A stretch of 64,000 nucleotides of DNA, from NCBI RefSeq assembly GCF_003285005.1, contig NZ_QMFA01000043.1, positions 1-64,000 on the forward strand, given 5' to 3'. The DNA is from Paenibacillus sp. YN15 (lineage in GTDB: Bacteria; Bacillota; Bacilli; Paenibacillales; NBRC-103111). Both the position numbers and the translations under genes were made by a program. Positions 17,953 to 25,252 of the stretch are shown piece by piece. The notes beneath the pieces are model-generated. The model saw only the letters and a list, made by a program, of their open reading frames with translations, was not told the origin of the DNA and ran no database searches. Every line of letters begins with the position of its first letter. Within the stretch, counting starts at the first letter, position 1.

Positions 17953-18951
17953 TCAATGCCCCATAGCGGCCATGCCGTTGTCCTGGCCGTCCTTGGTGAC
18001 ACGCAGGATGCCGACGGCTCCCTTGGAGGCGTGGTTGAACTGGTGGGTGACGATGGGGTAGTCCCCTTCTTCGGTTACCGTAACCTCCACCACAGCTCCG
18101 CCGCTGGCGGGAAGCATCACAGTTTGCATGCCGTACTGGACGTTCCGCGGGTTGCCGTCCATGTACACGGTGTCGAACATGGTGCCTACGATGTGGAAGG
18201 AGGAGACCTCATTGGGCCCGGCATTGGAGACGTAGAAGCGGACCTTGTCTCCCACCTTGGCCAGGAACGGCTTTTCCATCAGCCCGTAGTCATTGCCGTT
18301 GAATACTACATAGGAAGGCTCTCCATCCTGCATATCCTCAAAATCATGCTCCTTGTAAAACTCGCTTTGCACCAGGGTGTAGGAGCGGTCGATCTCCTTA
18401 TCGGTCGGATACCCGTCTGTCGGCTCTACAATGATGGTTCCGTACATGCCGTTGGCGATGTGGGCCAATACCGGCTTGGTGCCGCAGTGGTACATGAACA
18501 CGCCGGGATTATTGGCGGGATAGGAGAAGCTGCCGGTTTCCCCGGGCATGACGTCGATGAACTTGGCGCTGGGCGCCGCGTGCACCGCGTGGAAGTCCAT
18601 GGAGTGGGCCAGGGACGGGTCCAGATTCTTCAGGGTCAGGTGGAGCTGGTCCCCCTGCTTTACCCGGATCACCGGACCGGGAACCGTGCCGTTAAAGGTC
18701 CAGGCGTTGTAGGTGAGGCCCTTGGAGATTTCCACATTGGTTACCTGGGTGGTCATTTCGATATAAACATCCTTGCCGTCGCGGCGGATCACCGGCTCTA
18801 CCGGAGGCTGGTTCACCTGGGCCGGCTCCACTTGCTCGGCGGAATCGGCTGTGTCCGAATCGGCCGACAATCCCAGATCTCCTACAATGGTATACAGCCC
18901 CACAGACATGAGCAGCAGCCCCGCGGCAAGAAATAGTATGACGGGTTTCAT
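17953..18951 (-). CDS. nirK: Copper-containing nitrite reductase
   Basis: NirK reduces nitrite to nitric oxide. From the ATG at 18951 the protein has 332 residues, with an N-terminal hydrophobic anchor (about 3-24) and two cupredoxin domains. All copper ligands are visible: type 1 His116, Cys156, His164 and Met169; type 2 His121, His155 and His303; plus catalytic Asp119 and His253. These sit in AHSMDFH, FMYHCGTKPVLAHIANGM, SSFHIVG and IVTHQ. The frame extends upstream to 19119, but that part overlaps the promoter and regulatory site. No lipobox is seen, so anchoring by the N-terminal helix is inferred. A CRP/FNR-type site lies upstream at 19033-19048. The regulator gene is the next one upstream on the same strand. 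Confidence 0.95.
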   Translation of the reverse strand: MKPVILFLAAGLLLMSVGLYTIVGDLGLSADSDTADSAEQVEPAQVNQPPVEPVIRRDGKDVYIEMTTQVTNVEISKGLTYNAWTFNGTVPGPVIRVKQGDQLHLTLKNLDPSLAHSMDFHAVHAAPSAKFIDVMPGETGSFSYPANNPGVFMYHCGTKPVLAHIANGMYGTIIVEPTDGYPTDKEIDRSYTLVQSEFYKEHDFEDMQDGEPSYVVFNGNDYGLMEKPFLAKVGDKVRFYVSNAGPNEVSSFHIVGTMFDTVYMDGNPRNVQYGMQTVMLPASGGAVVEVTVTEEGDYPIVTHQFNHASKGAVGILRVTKDGQDNGMAAMGH

Positions 18952-19005
18952 GGGTTCGCACATCCTTCCGGTTGCTGCTTGCGCATGAAGCAGCCTGATA
19001 AGAAG

Positions 19006-19048
19006 AATGTACGCCATCGGGGCACCCGGCTTTGTGATTTGGGTCACA
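19006..19048 (-). promoter_or_regulatory. CRP/FNR-type site and class II promoter of nirK
   Basis: TGTGA-TTTGGG-TCACA at 19033-19048 is a perfect CRP/FNR-type palindrome. On the minus strand TACATT (19011-19006) is a suitable -10. Its spacing puts the centre of the palindrome at about -41.5 from the predicted start near 18999, the class II activator position. Confidence 0.75.
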
Positions 19049-19094
19049 CGCCGGTAAATTTCACTCCAGCGGCCCAAGTCCCGGGGGCAGCTTC

Positions 19095-19793
19095 CTAGTC
19101 CCGCTCCGGCTTGCTCCATTGCCGCAGCGCCACCAGATCGGGTACCAGAAAGCCCTTGCGGTCCGCCTCCAGCAGCCCTTCTTTTTTCAACTGGGCCAAA
19201 AGACGGGTGACAGTTTCCCGCGTGGTGCCGATGGTGTTGGCCAGCTCCTGGTGGGTCACCGGCAGGGTGACGCGGATGCTGCCGTCCGGCTGCTCCACCC
19301 CTTGCTTCGTGGCCATACCCAGCAAAAAGGAGGTGAGCCGCACCTGAATATCCTGCCCGGTCAGCTCCTGCAGCTTGGTTTGCAGCTCCTGAATGGTTTG
19401 GCTCATTACCCGCAGCACCTTGATGGCAATAGCCGGAGTGGAGGCAATGACCTGCTCGAAGGAGGAGAGAGGCATGGCCAACACCCGGGTGTCCACCACA
19501 GCCTCCGTTGTAGCCGGATAGGTGGATAGCAAAAAGAACCCGGTATGGGGGAACAAATTGCCGGGTCCCAAAAAATTCACGATTTGCTCATGTCCCTCCG
19601 CATCCGTTTTGAAGGCTTTAACCAGCCCCTCCTGGATGATATAGATGCTTTCCCTGTCGCTGCCCTCATGGAAGATAATGGACTTCTTCTTAAAAAAACG
19701 CGGGATCAAAAGCTCATCCAACAGACGCAGCTCGGCGTCATCCAATCCCCGGAACAGCGGCACATCGGCCAGCTTGCGGCGAGACGTTTCCAT
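19095..19793 (-). CDS. CRP/FNR-family transcriptional regulator
   Basis: A 232-residue regulator with a cyclic-nucleotide-binding-type beta-roll (about 12-125), a long dimer helix and a C-terminal winged helix. The recognition helix reads GTTRETVTRLLAQL, which keeps the Arg-Glu-x3-Arg pattern that reads TGTGA half-sites in CRP. There is no cysteine in the protein, so it cannot hold the 4Fe-4S cluster of classical FNR. Haem or another signal, as in DNR/NnrR-type nitric-oxide regulators, is possible. Perfect TGTGA-N6-TCACA sites precede nirK and the DUF2249 operon, so these are the inferred targets. It is the last gene of the operon starting at 22306, 16 bases after the MIP18-like gene. Confidence 0.9.
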   Translation of the reverse strand: METSRRKLADVPLFRGLDDAELRLLDELLIPRFFKKKSIIFHEGSDRESIYIIQEGLVKAFKTDAEGHEQIVNFLGPGNLFPHTGFFLLSTYPATTEAVVDTRVLAMPLSSFEQVIASTPAIAIKVLRVMSQTIQELQTKLQELTGQDIQVRLTSFLLGMATKQGVEQPDGSIRVTLPVTHQELANTIGTTRETVTRLLAQLKKEGLLEADRKGFLVPDLVALRQWSKPERD

Positions 19794-19809
19794 TTGACAT
19801 GAACACTCC

Positions 19810-20109
19810 CTAGAAACCGAGTTGTTGTTTTGCTTCCGGTTTCATTTTATCAGGTGTCCAGGCCGGTGACCAGACCAGATCCACCTCCACCCCCGTTACA
19901 CCGGGCAAACGGGTTACCGCATTGCGCACTCCGCCCACAATCGTATCATGCAGCGGGCAGCCCTGGGTGGTCAGGGTCATCTGAATATGGACCACCCCCG
20001 CATCATCCTGGTTCAGCTCATAAATCAGGCCCAGATCCAGCACATTGACGCCAAGCTCGGGGTCATAGACGGTGCGCAGCGTTTCCTCTATGGTTTCCAT
20101 CGGTACCAT
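19810..20109 (-). CDS. MIP18/DUF59-family Fe-S assembly-like protein
   Basis: A 99-residue protein of the DUF59 family (SufT/PaaD-like). The core is visible: LRTVYDPELGVNVLDLGLIYEL, then TLTTQGCPLHDTI with the conserved cysteine, and VTGVEVDLVWSPAWTPDKM at the end. Family members help build or insert metal-sulfur clusters; which client is served here is not known. AAGGAGG lies 8 bases before the ATG at 20109. It sits between the NnrS-like membrane protein and the CRP/FNR regulator in the nitrite/NO operon. DUF59 genes often travel with NO-response and denitrification genes. Confidence 0.9.
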   Translation of the reverse strand: MVPMETIEETLRTVYDPELGVNVLDLGLIYELNQDDAGVVHIQMTLTTQGCPLHDTIVGGVRNAVTRLPGVTGVEVDLVWSPAWTPDKMKPEAKQQLGF

Positions 20110-20160
20110 TTGTAAACCCTCCTTATGATTTAGATGGTCATGATTTAGGTGGTAAAAAAT

Positions 20161-21420
20161 TTATCTGGTAAACACCCGCGCCAAAAGCAGCATATATCCC
20201 AGGGACAGCACGGACCACACCCCTGCGGCGATTTGCACGGCCAGGCTGGAGCCTGCGGCAGTACAGCCAAGCAGAGCCAAAGCGGCGGCCAGCCAAAGGG
20301 ACAGCAGGACCTTCACATGGCTTTCCTTCACCATATCTGCCATCACCGGCGTTTTTTCCTTGCCGACCTTATCCCCGTATTTCAGCGTCCACCAAAGGAA
20401 AGGGACAATTTTGGACATATAGCCCAGAATCACCGGAGCAAGCCAGTTCCACAGATACAGGGAAATGACGAAGGCATAGACGGACTGCTCGGACAAAACG
20501 GCGGGATTCCACACGGCGAAACCCGCAAAAGCCAGCGCCGCGCCTGTCAGCAGGAAGGTGGACCAAACCGCTACCAGAATGCCGAAGCCGGGAGTCTTTT
20601 TATGCTTTTTGCGGATAATAAAATGAATCTGTACACAATAAGCGGCCAAGGCCATCGTCAGCAAAACAAGCGCCGTCCACTGCATCCATTTGGACAGGCC
20701 CAAAAGGGAAGAGACCGCTCCGGTCACAACTGCTGCGCTCCAAAGAGCCAGGGTAAACCGGGATGGCTTTTCATTGTGTCCGTGGGACAGGAAGAACATC
20801 GGCAGCATCTTGTAGCTGAAGCCGGTGATCAGGAGGCCGAACCAGCCCACCAGGCCGAACCAGAGATGAGCGCCCAGCCATTGGTCATGGCTCATGCCCA
20901 GGAAGGCGAAGCGGAAGTTCAAGCCCATCCCCAACCCCGTCAGTCCGGTGAAAAAGAGGAAAAATACGGCTCCCAGGGCGCTTAGGGTGATGGAGTTCCA
21001 CACTTTGACGGTAAACAGTGTGGCGGCGATGTTCCAGACGAACAGAATGATGCCGCTAAAGGCAACAGTGGCAAAAACAGCGATCACGGCAACATTTCCC
21101 ATAAAAAAACCGGTTGTCAATCCGGAAAGGCCGATGAGGAAAAGGGCATACTGCCATTTTCCCAGGCGTTCGCTGTAAATGCTGTGCTGGACGACAACGA
21201 ATATGAGCTGGTACACCGCCCCCATGGCGATCATGGCGGCGAAACCCAACAGCATCAGGTGTGCGGCAGACCAGCCCTCCGGGTGCCGCGGGGACAGCCC
21301 CGTCCAGCCGGCTCCGGTTGCGACGGAAGCAATTTGAAACAGAAGAAACATGGCAATGCCGGTTAAGAGAAAGCGAAGGGGAAGCCGGGACGGACCTGCG
21401 GCGGATGGGGTCGGAATCAC
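20161..21420 (-). CDS. Polytopic membrane protein, haem-copper oxidase subunit I/NnrS-like
   Basis: A 419-residue membrane protein with about 12 predicted helices. Conserved-looking histidines sit in hydrophobic segments: AAHLMLLGFAAM in the second helix, VVQHSIY, and HDQWLGAHLWFGLVGW. The pattern resembles proteins annotated as cytochrome c oxidase subunit I-like or NnrS-like, which bind haem and are expressed in response to nitric oxide. The full set of haem-copper ligands of a real NO reductase is not evident, so enzymatic NO reduction is not claimed. The start is a GTG at 21420, 8 bases after AGGAGGTG. It lies between DUF2249 genes and the MIP18-like gene in the same operon. Confidence 0.75.
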   Translation of the reverse strand: MIPTPSAAGPSRLPLRFLLTGIAMFLLFQIASVATGAGWTGLSPRHPEGWSAAHLMLLGFAAMIAMGAVYQLIFVVVQHSIYSERLGKWQYALFLIGLSGLTTGFFMGNVAVIAVFATVAFSGIILFVWNIAATLFTVKVWNSITLSALGAVFFLFFTGLTGLGMGLNFRFAFLGMSHDQWLGAHLWFGLVGWFGLLITGFSYKMLPMFFLSHGHNEKPSRFTLALWSAAVVTGAVSSLLGLSKWMQWTALVLLTMALAAYCVQIHFIIRKKHKKTPGFGILVAVWSTFLLTGAALAFAGFAVWNPAVLSEQSVYAFVISLYLWNWLAPVILGYMSKIVPFLWWTLKYGDKVGKEKTPVMADMVKESHVKVLLSLWLAAALALLGCTAAGSSLAVQIAAGVWSVLSLGYMLLLARVFTR

Positions 21421-21447
21421 AAGTCTTGCACCTCCTGATGGCGGGGA

Positions 21448-22056
21448 TTATTGTTTCTTGATGGTGACAATGGCGCTGCCGTCGGGCTGGGACTCCACTT
21501 CATAGGGATAACCCAGGGTTTTGATCTCCTCCAGCAAAAAGGCGGGCACCCGGTCGTTATGGATGGTGATCGTGTCTCCGGGCCGGGCTTTTTCCAAAGC
21601 GTCCATGGTGCGGATCATCGGCTTGGGCGGCTCCAGTCCCCGGTTGTCCAGATGAATGGAGCGGGGCGGGCCGTCATGGGTCTGCGGCGGTGCATCTGCC
21701 GATGCGGAACAGCCTGCATGAGCCTCTTCATGGCTCTCCGTCCCTGCTTCAGGAAGCTCATCCTGCTCGCCTTGGAGAAAAGCGGCATATTCCTTGCGCA
21801 CAAACGTGGTGATCCAATGCTCATGCCCGGCCTTGGAGGTGGCGGAGACATAACCCTTCAGCTTCATGAGCCCAAGAAGGGGCACCGGCTTCAGCGTGGC
21901 ATGGAGCACCAGCATATCCTGCTTGCCCAGCTCCTTGACTGTTTTCATGATGATGTTAAAAGGGTCCCGTTTGTTGCGCAGCTCCTCCCGCACATCCAGC
22001 TCAACCCGGTTCAGCTGGGGGAGCTCTGCGGCTTTTTTGGACTTCCGAAAGAACAT
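21448..22056 (-). CDS. Tandem DUF2249-like protein
   Basis: A 202-residue cytoplasmic protein with two DUF2249/TusA-like modules. The first (about 15-90) begins RVELDVREELRNKRDPFNIIMKTV; the second (about 135-200) begins IHLDNRGLEPPKPMIRTMDALEKARPGDTITI. They are joined by a Glu/His/Ala-rich linker. DUF2249 proteins often accompany haemerythrins, NnrS and nitrogen-oxide regulators, but their biochemical role is not settled. It lies 13 bases after the small DUF2249 gene and 27 bases before the NnrS-like gene in the same operon. Confidence 0.8.
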   Translation of the reverse strand: MFFRKSKKAAELPQLNRVELDVREELRNKRDPFNIIMKTVKELGKQDMLVLHATLKPVPLLGLMKLKGYVSATSKAGHEHWITTFVRKEYAAFLQGEQDELPEAGTESHEEAHAGCSASADAPPQTHDGPPRSIHLDNRGLEPPKPMIRTMDALEKARPGDTITIHNDRVPAFLLEEIKTLGYPYEVESQPDGSAIVTIKKQ

Positions 22057-22069
22057 GGCCCTCAGCTCC

Positions 22070-22306
22070 TTAATTCAGCTTGGTAATGGCAACCCGGTAG
22101 ATTTCCGGGCCTTCCTCGATATATTCCCACCCGAAGCTGTCCGGGCGCTCTGCCTGGAATTGATAATACAGCGGCCGCGGCTCATGATCATTGACCAGAA
22201 GCATCACTTCTCCGGCGGACAAGCCGTCGAAGGCTTCAAAAATCGCTTGGTGGCGGATGCGCGGCGGATAGTCGGGGGCATTGATTATAGCTGCAAAGGA
22301 ACTCAT
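22070..22306 (-). CDS. DUF2249 domain protein
   Basis: A 78-residue single-domain DUF2249 protein. The core reads RHQAIFEAFDGLSAGEVMLLVNDHEPRPLYYQFQAERP with GWEYIEEGPE following; NDHxPxPLYYQ is the family signature. The frame is open to 22558, but GGAGGAG just before the ATG at 22306 and the promoter upstream of it set the start. This is the first gene of the minus-strand operon 22306-19095. The operon is preceded by a perfect CRP/FNR-type palindrome at -41.5, so it is expected to respond to low oxygen or nitrogen oxides. Molecular function unknown. Confidence 0.85.
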   Translation of the reverse strand: MSSFAAIINAPDYPPRIRHQAIFEAFDGLSAGEVMLLVNDHEPRPLYYQFQAERPDSFGWEYIEEGPEIYRVAITKLN

Positions 22307-22341
22307 GTAAGTTCTCCTCCTGTCGGTTAGGTGATGAGGCC

Positions 22342-22384
22342 AGTATAAGCCGCGGCAGGGGGCGGCTTTGTGATGAGGGTCACA
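22342..22384 (-). promoter_or_regulatory. CRP/FNR-type site and class II promoter of the DUF2249 operon
   Basis: TTTGTGA-TGAGGG-TCACAAA is a perfect palindrome, with the core at 22369-22384. On the minus strand the -10 is TATACT (22347-22342). The predicted start near 22335 puts the palindrome centre at -41.5, the same geometry as at nirK. Confidence 0.8.
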
Positions 22385-22430
22385 AAGGCTGAAAAACCCC
22401 TTCGACTGTAGAATATCCCTTTTTACGCAA

Positions 22431-22470
22431 AAAGACCCCTCTTCACCATACAGGCGAAGGAAGGGGTCTT
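22431..22470 (-). terminator. Terminator of the superoxide dismutase gene
   Basis: On the minus strand AAGACCCCT (22470-22462) pairs with AGGGGTCTT (22440-22432), followed by TTTTT. It lies about 35 bases after the stop. Confidence 0.85.
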
Positions 22471-22505
22471 CAGTTGCCCTAACCCGGGCGCAGGATTGCC
22501 GGCGC

Positions 22506-23711
22506 TTAATAGGGCTGCCACTTGAGCTGGCGGGCGGCTGCCAGACGTTCGTTGACATGCTTCCAGTTCACCACGTTCCACCAATCCTTGATGTAGTCGG
22601 GGCGTTTGTTTTGATGCTTCAGGTAATAGGCGTGCTCCCAGACATCCAGCGCCAGGAGGGGCACAACATCCCACTGGGAGAGATTCTGGTGCTTTTCCGC
22701 CGTCAAAATCTCGGTGCGCTGGCTGCGGGGGCTCCATACCCAGATGGCCCAGCCGCCGCCCTCCACCTTATCCGCCGCTTCGCTGAACTGCTTCTTGAAG
22801 GCGTCGAAGCTGCCGAAGTCGGCGCGGATCTGCTCCGCCGCCAGCCCGGTGGGCGGTCCTCCGGCATTGGGAGCCATGATGTTCCAAAACAAGGTATGCA
22901 AATAGTGGCCCGCCCCGTTAAACGCCAGCTCCCGCTCCCAATGCTTCACCAGACTGAAATCCCCGGAGCGGCGGGCTTCCGCCAGCTTGTTTTCGGCATT
23001 GTTCAGACCGTCCACATAGGATTGATGATGCTTGTCGTGGTGAATCCGCATGGTTTTTTCGTCAATATGCGGCTCCAGGGCATTGTAGGCGTAAGGAAGC
23101 GGAGGCAAGGTATGTTTGCCGATGGGGACAGGAGCAGTTGACGGTGCGGCTTCCGGCTGGGGATGGGCAACCGGCGCGTGAATGTGCGCGAGCTGCTGCT
23201 CTTCCTGTTGGGCTGCGGGACTGCCGGTATCATGCCGGAAGGACGTGCTGCCGGGAGCAGGCTGGCCGTTGCCGGAATATGCTGCGAAGCCCGGCGTCTG
23301 TCCCGGTTGGGAAGCCCCGCTGATGTAGCGGATCAGCTCACTGGCCGCAGGGCTGGCCTGGACCGCCGGATGATACGCCCGCATGGCTGTGAGCTGGCCG
23401 ATAAACGCCTCGCTCTGCTGCCGGGCTTCCTGGGCGAGCTGGCTGATGCCCGCCTGGGCTTGGGCCGGGCTGATGCCGGCTGCTTCCGGCGAATACAGCA
23501 GCGCTCCCGCCCATTGGGTTGCGTTGTATTCCGTCTGTCCCAATACCGGCTCCCAGCTTCTCAGCAGGTTGGCATATTCCGCCTCCAGTCCCGGTGCCGA
23601 CTGACGGATGATCCCGGCATATTCCCGCTCCCGTATTTTGGTGAACCGGATATTTTCCAAAAGGTGAAGCCAATTCAATCTGTCATCGCTCATTTTCCGC
23701 ATGCCTCCCAT
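22506..23711 (-). CDS. Fe/Mn superoxide dismutase with long N-terminal extension
   Basis: The last 200 residues form an Fe/Mn superoxide dismutase, which converts superoxide to oxygen and peroxide. Metal ligands are visible as His224 (MRIHHDKHHQSYV), His272 (LHTLFWNIM), Asp356 and His360 (LDVWEHAYYL). The first about 195 residues are extra: a helical region (NWLHLLENIRFTKIREREYAGI...) resembling the helical extensions of Bacillus SodF-like proteins, then a Gln/Pro/His/Ala-rich linker. No signal peptide is seen. An alternative ATG at 23693 has an equally good upstream GGAGG. It is divergent from the IclR regulator at 23907 and has its own terminator. The location next to the nitrite/NO operon may be coincidental. 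Confidence 0.92.
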   Translation of the reverse strand: MGGMRKMSDDRLNWLHLLENIRFTKIREREYAGIIRQSAPGLEAEYANLLRSWEPVLGQTEYNATQWAGALLYSPEAAGISPAQAQAGISQLAQEARQQSEAFIGQLTAMRAYHPAVQASPAASELIRYISGASQPGQTPGFAAYSGNGQPAPGSTSFRHDTGSPAAQQEEQQLAHIHAPVAHPQPEAAPSTAPVPIGKHTLPPLPYAYNALEPHIDEKTMRIHHDKHHQSYVDGLNNAENKLAEARRSGDFSLVKHWERELAFNGAGHYLHTLFWNIMAPNAGGPPTGLAAEQIRADFGSFDAFKKQFSEAADKVEGGGWAIWVWSPRSQRTEILTAEKHQNLSQWDVVPLLALDVWEHAYYLKHQNKRPDYIKDWWNVVNWKHVNERLAAARQLKWQPY

Positions 23712-23768
23712 GAATATGGAATCTCCTACCAGCTTATGTGGAGGCAGGGTTGGCCTATGCCGGAAGCC

Positions 23769-23830
23769 TTTACGATTTATTCAGGATTGGGTATACTTAA
23801 AAAAAGAAACTTGGTTTCGTGTGATGAAAC
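23769..23830 (+). promoter_or_regulatory. Promoter and possible operator of the IclR gene
   Basis: TTTACG (23769-23774), 17-base spacer, TATACT (23792-23797). Just downstream GTTTC-N7-GAAAC (23814-23830) forms an inverted repeat at about +10 to +26, a position where an autoregulator could block transcription. Assignment of the repeat to IclR is a guess. Confidence 0.5.
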
Positions 23831-23906
23831 TGTAACAGGGCGGCAACCTGCAGTGGGGTGGAGCATATCCTGCCGTGGGAGCCGCGTTTATATAGGAGGC
23901 AGGACT

Positions 23907-24650
23907 ATGGAGGAGAACAAGCTTACCGTCCGCGCAGTGGAGCGGGCGTTGGATATTTTGCTGTGCTTTACGGATGCGCCGGAGCTGAGCCTGACAGAGA
24001 TCGCCGCCAAAGCGGGGCTGCACAAAAGCACGGTGCACCGGCTGCTGGCCTCCCTGGAGAGCAAGGGCTTCCTGCTGCGCAATCCCTCCTCGGAGAAATA
24101 CCGGCTGGGCTTCCGGCTGTGGGAGCTGTCCGCCAACCTGTCCGCCAGCGATGACCCCGAGGTGGTGCTGCTGCCGGAGCTGGAGCATCTGCGGGATGTG
24201 CTGGAGGAGACGGTGAGCCTGTATGTGCGGGACGGTCTGGAGCGGATTCGCGTGCAGGCGGTGCAGAGCAACCAGGCCATCCGCCGGGTGGCCCAGGTAG
24301 GCGCCCGGCTCCCCTTGTTCGTCGGGGCCTCCAGCAAGGTGCTGGTGGCATTTGCGGAGCCGGAGGTGCTGGACCAGGTGCTGTCGTCTCCCACCTGGCC
24401 GCCCTCCTTGGACAAAGCCGCCTTCGCCGCGCAGATGGAGGAGGTCCGCCAGCTGGGCTATGCCACCAGCGTGGAGGAGCGGGAGGCGGGGGCGGCGGCC
24501 GTATCCGTCCCCGTGTACAACCGCTCCCAGCGGCTGGTAGCCGCATTGGCCATCTCCGGCCCGGCCAACCGGCTGCCGCTGGAGAAGATGCGGGAGCAGG
24601 CGCCGGTGCTGATGGAATTTGCCGCGCGGATGGGCAAAATGCTGAAATAG
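23907..24650 (+). CDS. IclR-family transcriptional regulator
   Basis: A 247-residue regulator. The N-terminal winged helix (about 5-70) reads VRAVERALDILLCFTDAPELSLTEIAAKAGLHKSTVHRLLASLESKGFL, the classic IclR pattern. The C-terminal effector domain includes VSLYVRDGLERIRVQAVQS, GASSKVLVAF, GYATSVEEREAGAAAVSVPVYN and VAALAISGPANRL. The frame is open far upstream to 23163, but TAGGAGG lies 8 bases before the ATG at 23907, and the upstream part runs antisense to the dismutase gene. No catabolic genes sit next to it on the same strand, so its target is unclear. Confidence 0.93.
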   Translation: MEENKLTVRAVERALDILLCFTDAPELSLTEIAAKAGLHKSTVHRLLASLESKGFLLRNPSSEKYRLGFRLWELSANLSASDDPEVVLLPELEHLRDVLEETVSLYVRDGLERIRVQAVQSNQAIRRVAQVGARLPLFVGASSKVLVAFAEPEVLDQVLSSPTWPPSLDKAAFAAQMEEVRQLGYATSVEEREAGAAAVSVPVYNRSQRLVAALAISGPANRLPLEKMREQAPVLMEFAARMGKMLK

Positions 24651-24844
24651 CCCGCCCGTCCGCTGCAGCGGGCAACGGGGGTGGCTGTGCAGCCGAGCAG
24701 CTTCGTGACGGCAATGGCGACGAGTGGGTTTTGACGAATCGGTTTTATAGACGGGGCTTAGTTCGGCTGTTGTGCTAAATCCGGCTTCCGGCAGCGGCTG
24801 TTTCCGCAGCTGCTCCAGGGAATGGGGTGATAGCGCTCAACAAA

Positions 24845-24980
24845 TGATTGCTATTGGAGAAAAGGACAGCTTTTATGCGGAATAAGATATATGTTTTGTA
24901 TGCTATTCCTCAAAAAAGCCCCGTTTGGGAGCCAAAGTGAGGCAATAGCGTACATTTCGTGATTGCTATTTGGGAGAAAT
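24845..24980. repeat. Short direct repeats in a gene-free stretch
   Basis: TGATTGCTATTGGAGAAA (24845-24862) recurs almost exactly as TGATTGCTATTTGGGAGAAA (24960-24979). The region 24651-25250 between the IclR gene and opuAC contains no supported gene; open frames there lack ribosome binding sites. Confidence 0.5.
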
Positions 24981-25153
24981 CGTGGGCTGCCGGCACATTA
25001 GCGATCGTTTGTTTGCGCTTACATGGCAGAGGAGGAGGAGTGAAGGTCTTCTCCCTCAAGAAAATCGGCGGGGCTGCTGTGCCCATGCCCCTCCTTCACG
25101 GCAGACATAGGCCGCAGCTCTCGGCCCTCCGCGCCGCACCAACCCGGCCCCCC

Positions 25154-25248
25154 AAAAAAACCCCTGCTCCGGCCATAAGCCGGAGCAGGGGTTTGCGCAT
25201 ACGGTTGGTTACCCCCGGCCATAACCCGGAGCAGGGGGTAACCAACCG
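25154..25248 (-). terminator. Tandem hairpins after opuAC
   Basis: Two related hairpins follow the opuAC stop. The near one is a perfect 15-base inverted repeat (CGGTTGGTTACCCCC at 25202-25216 with its complement at 25234-25248) and has no T run. The far one (AAACCCCTGCTCCGG at 25158-25172 with its complement at 25180-25194) is followed by T on the minus strand and is a standard terminator. Confidence 0.85.
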
Positions 25249-25252
25249 AATA

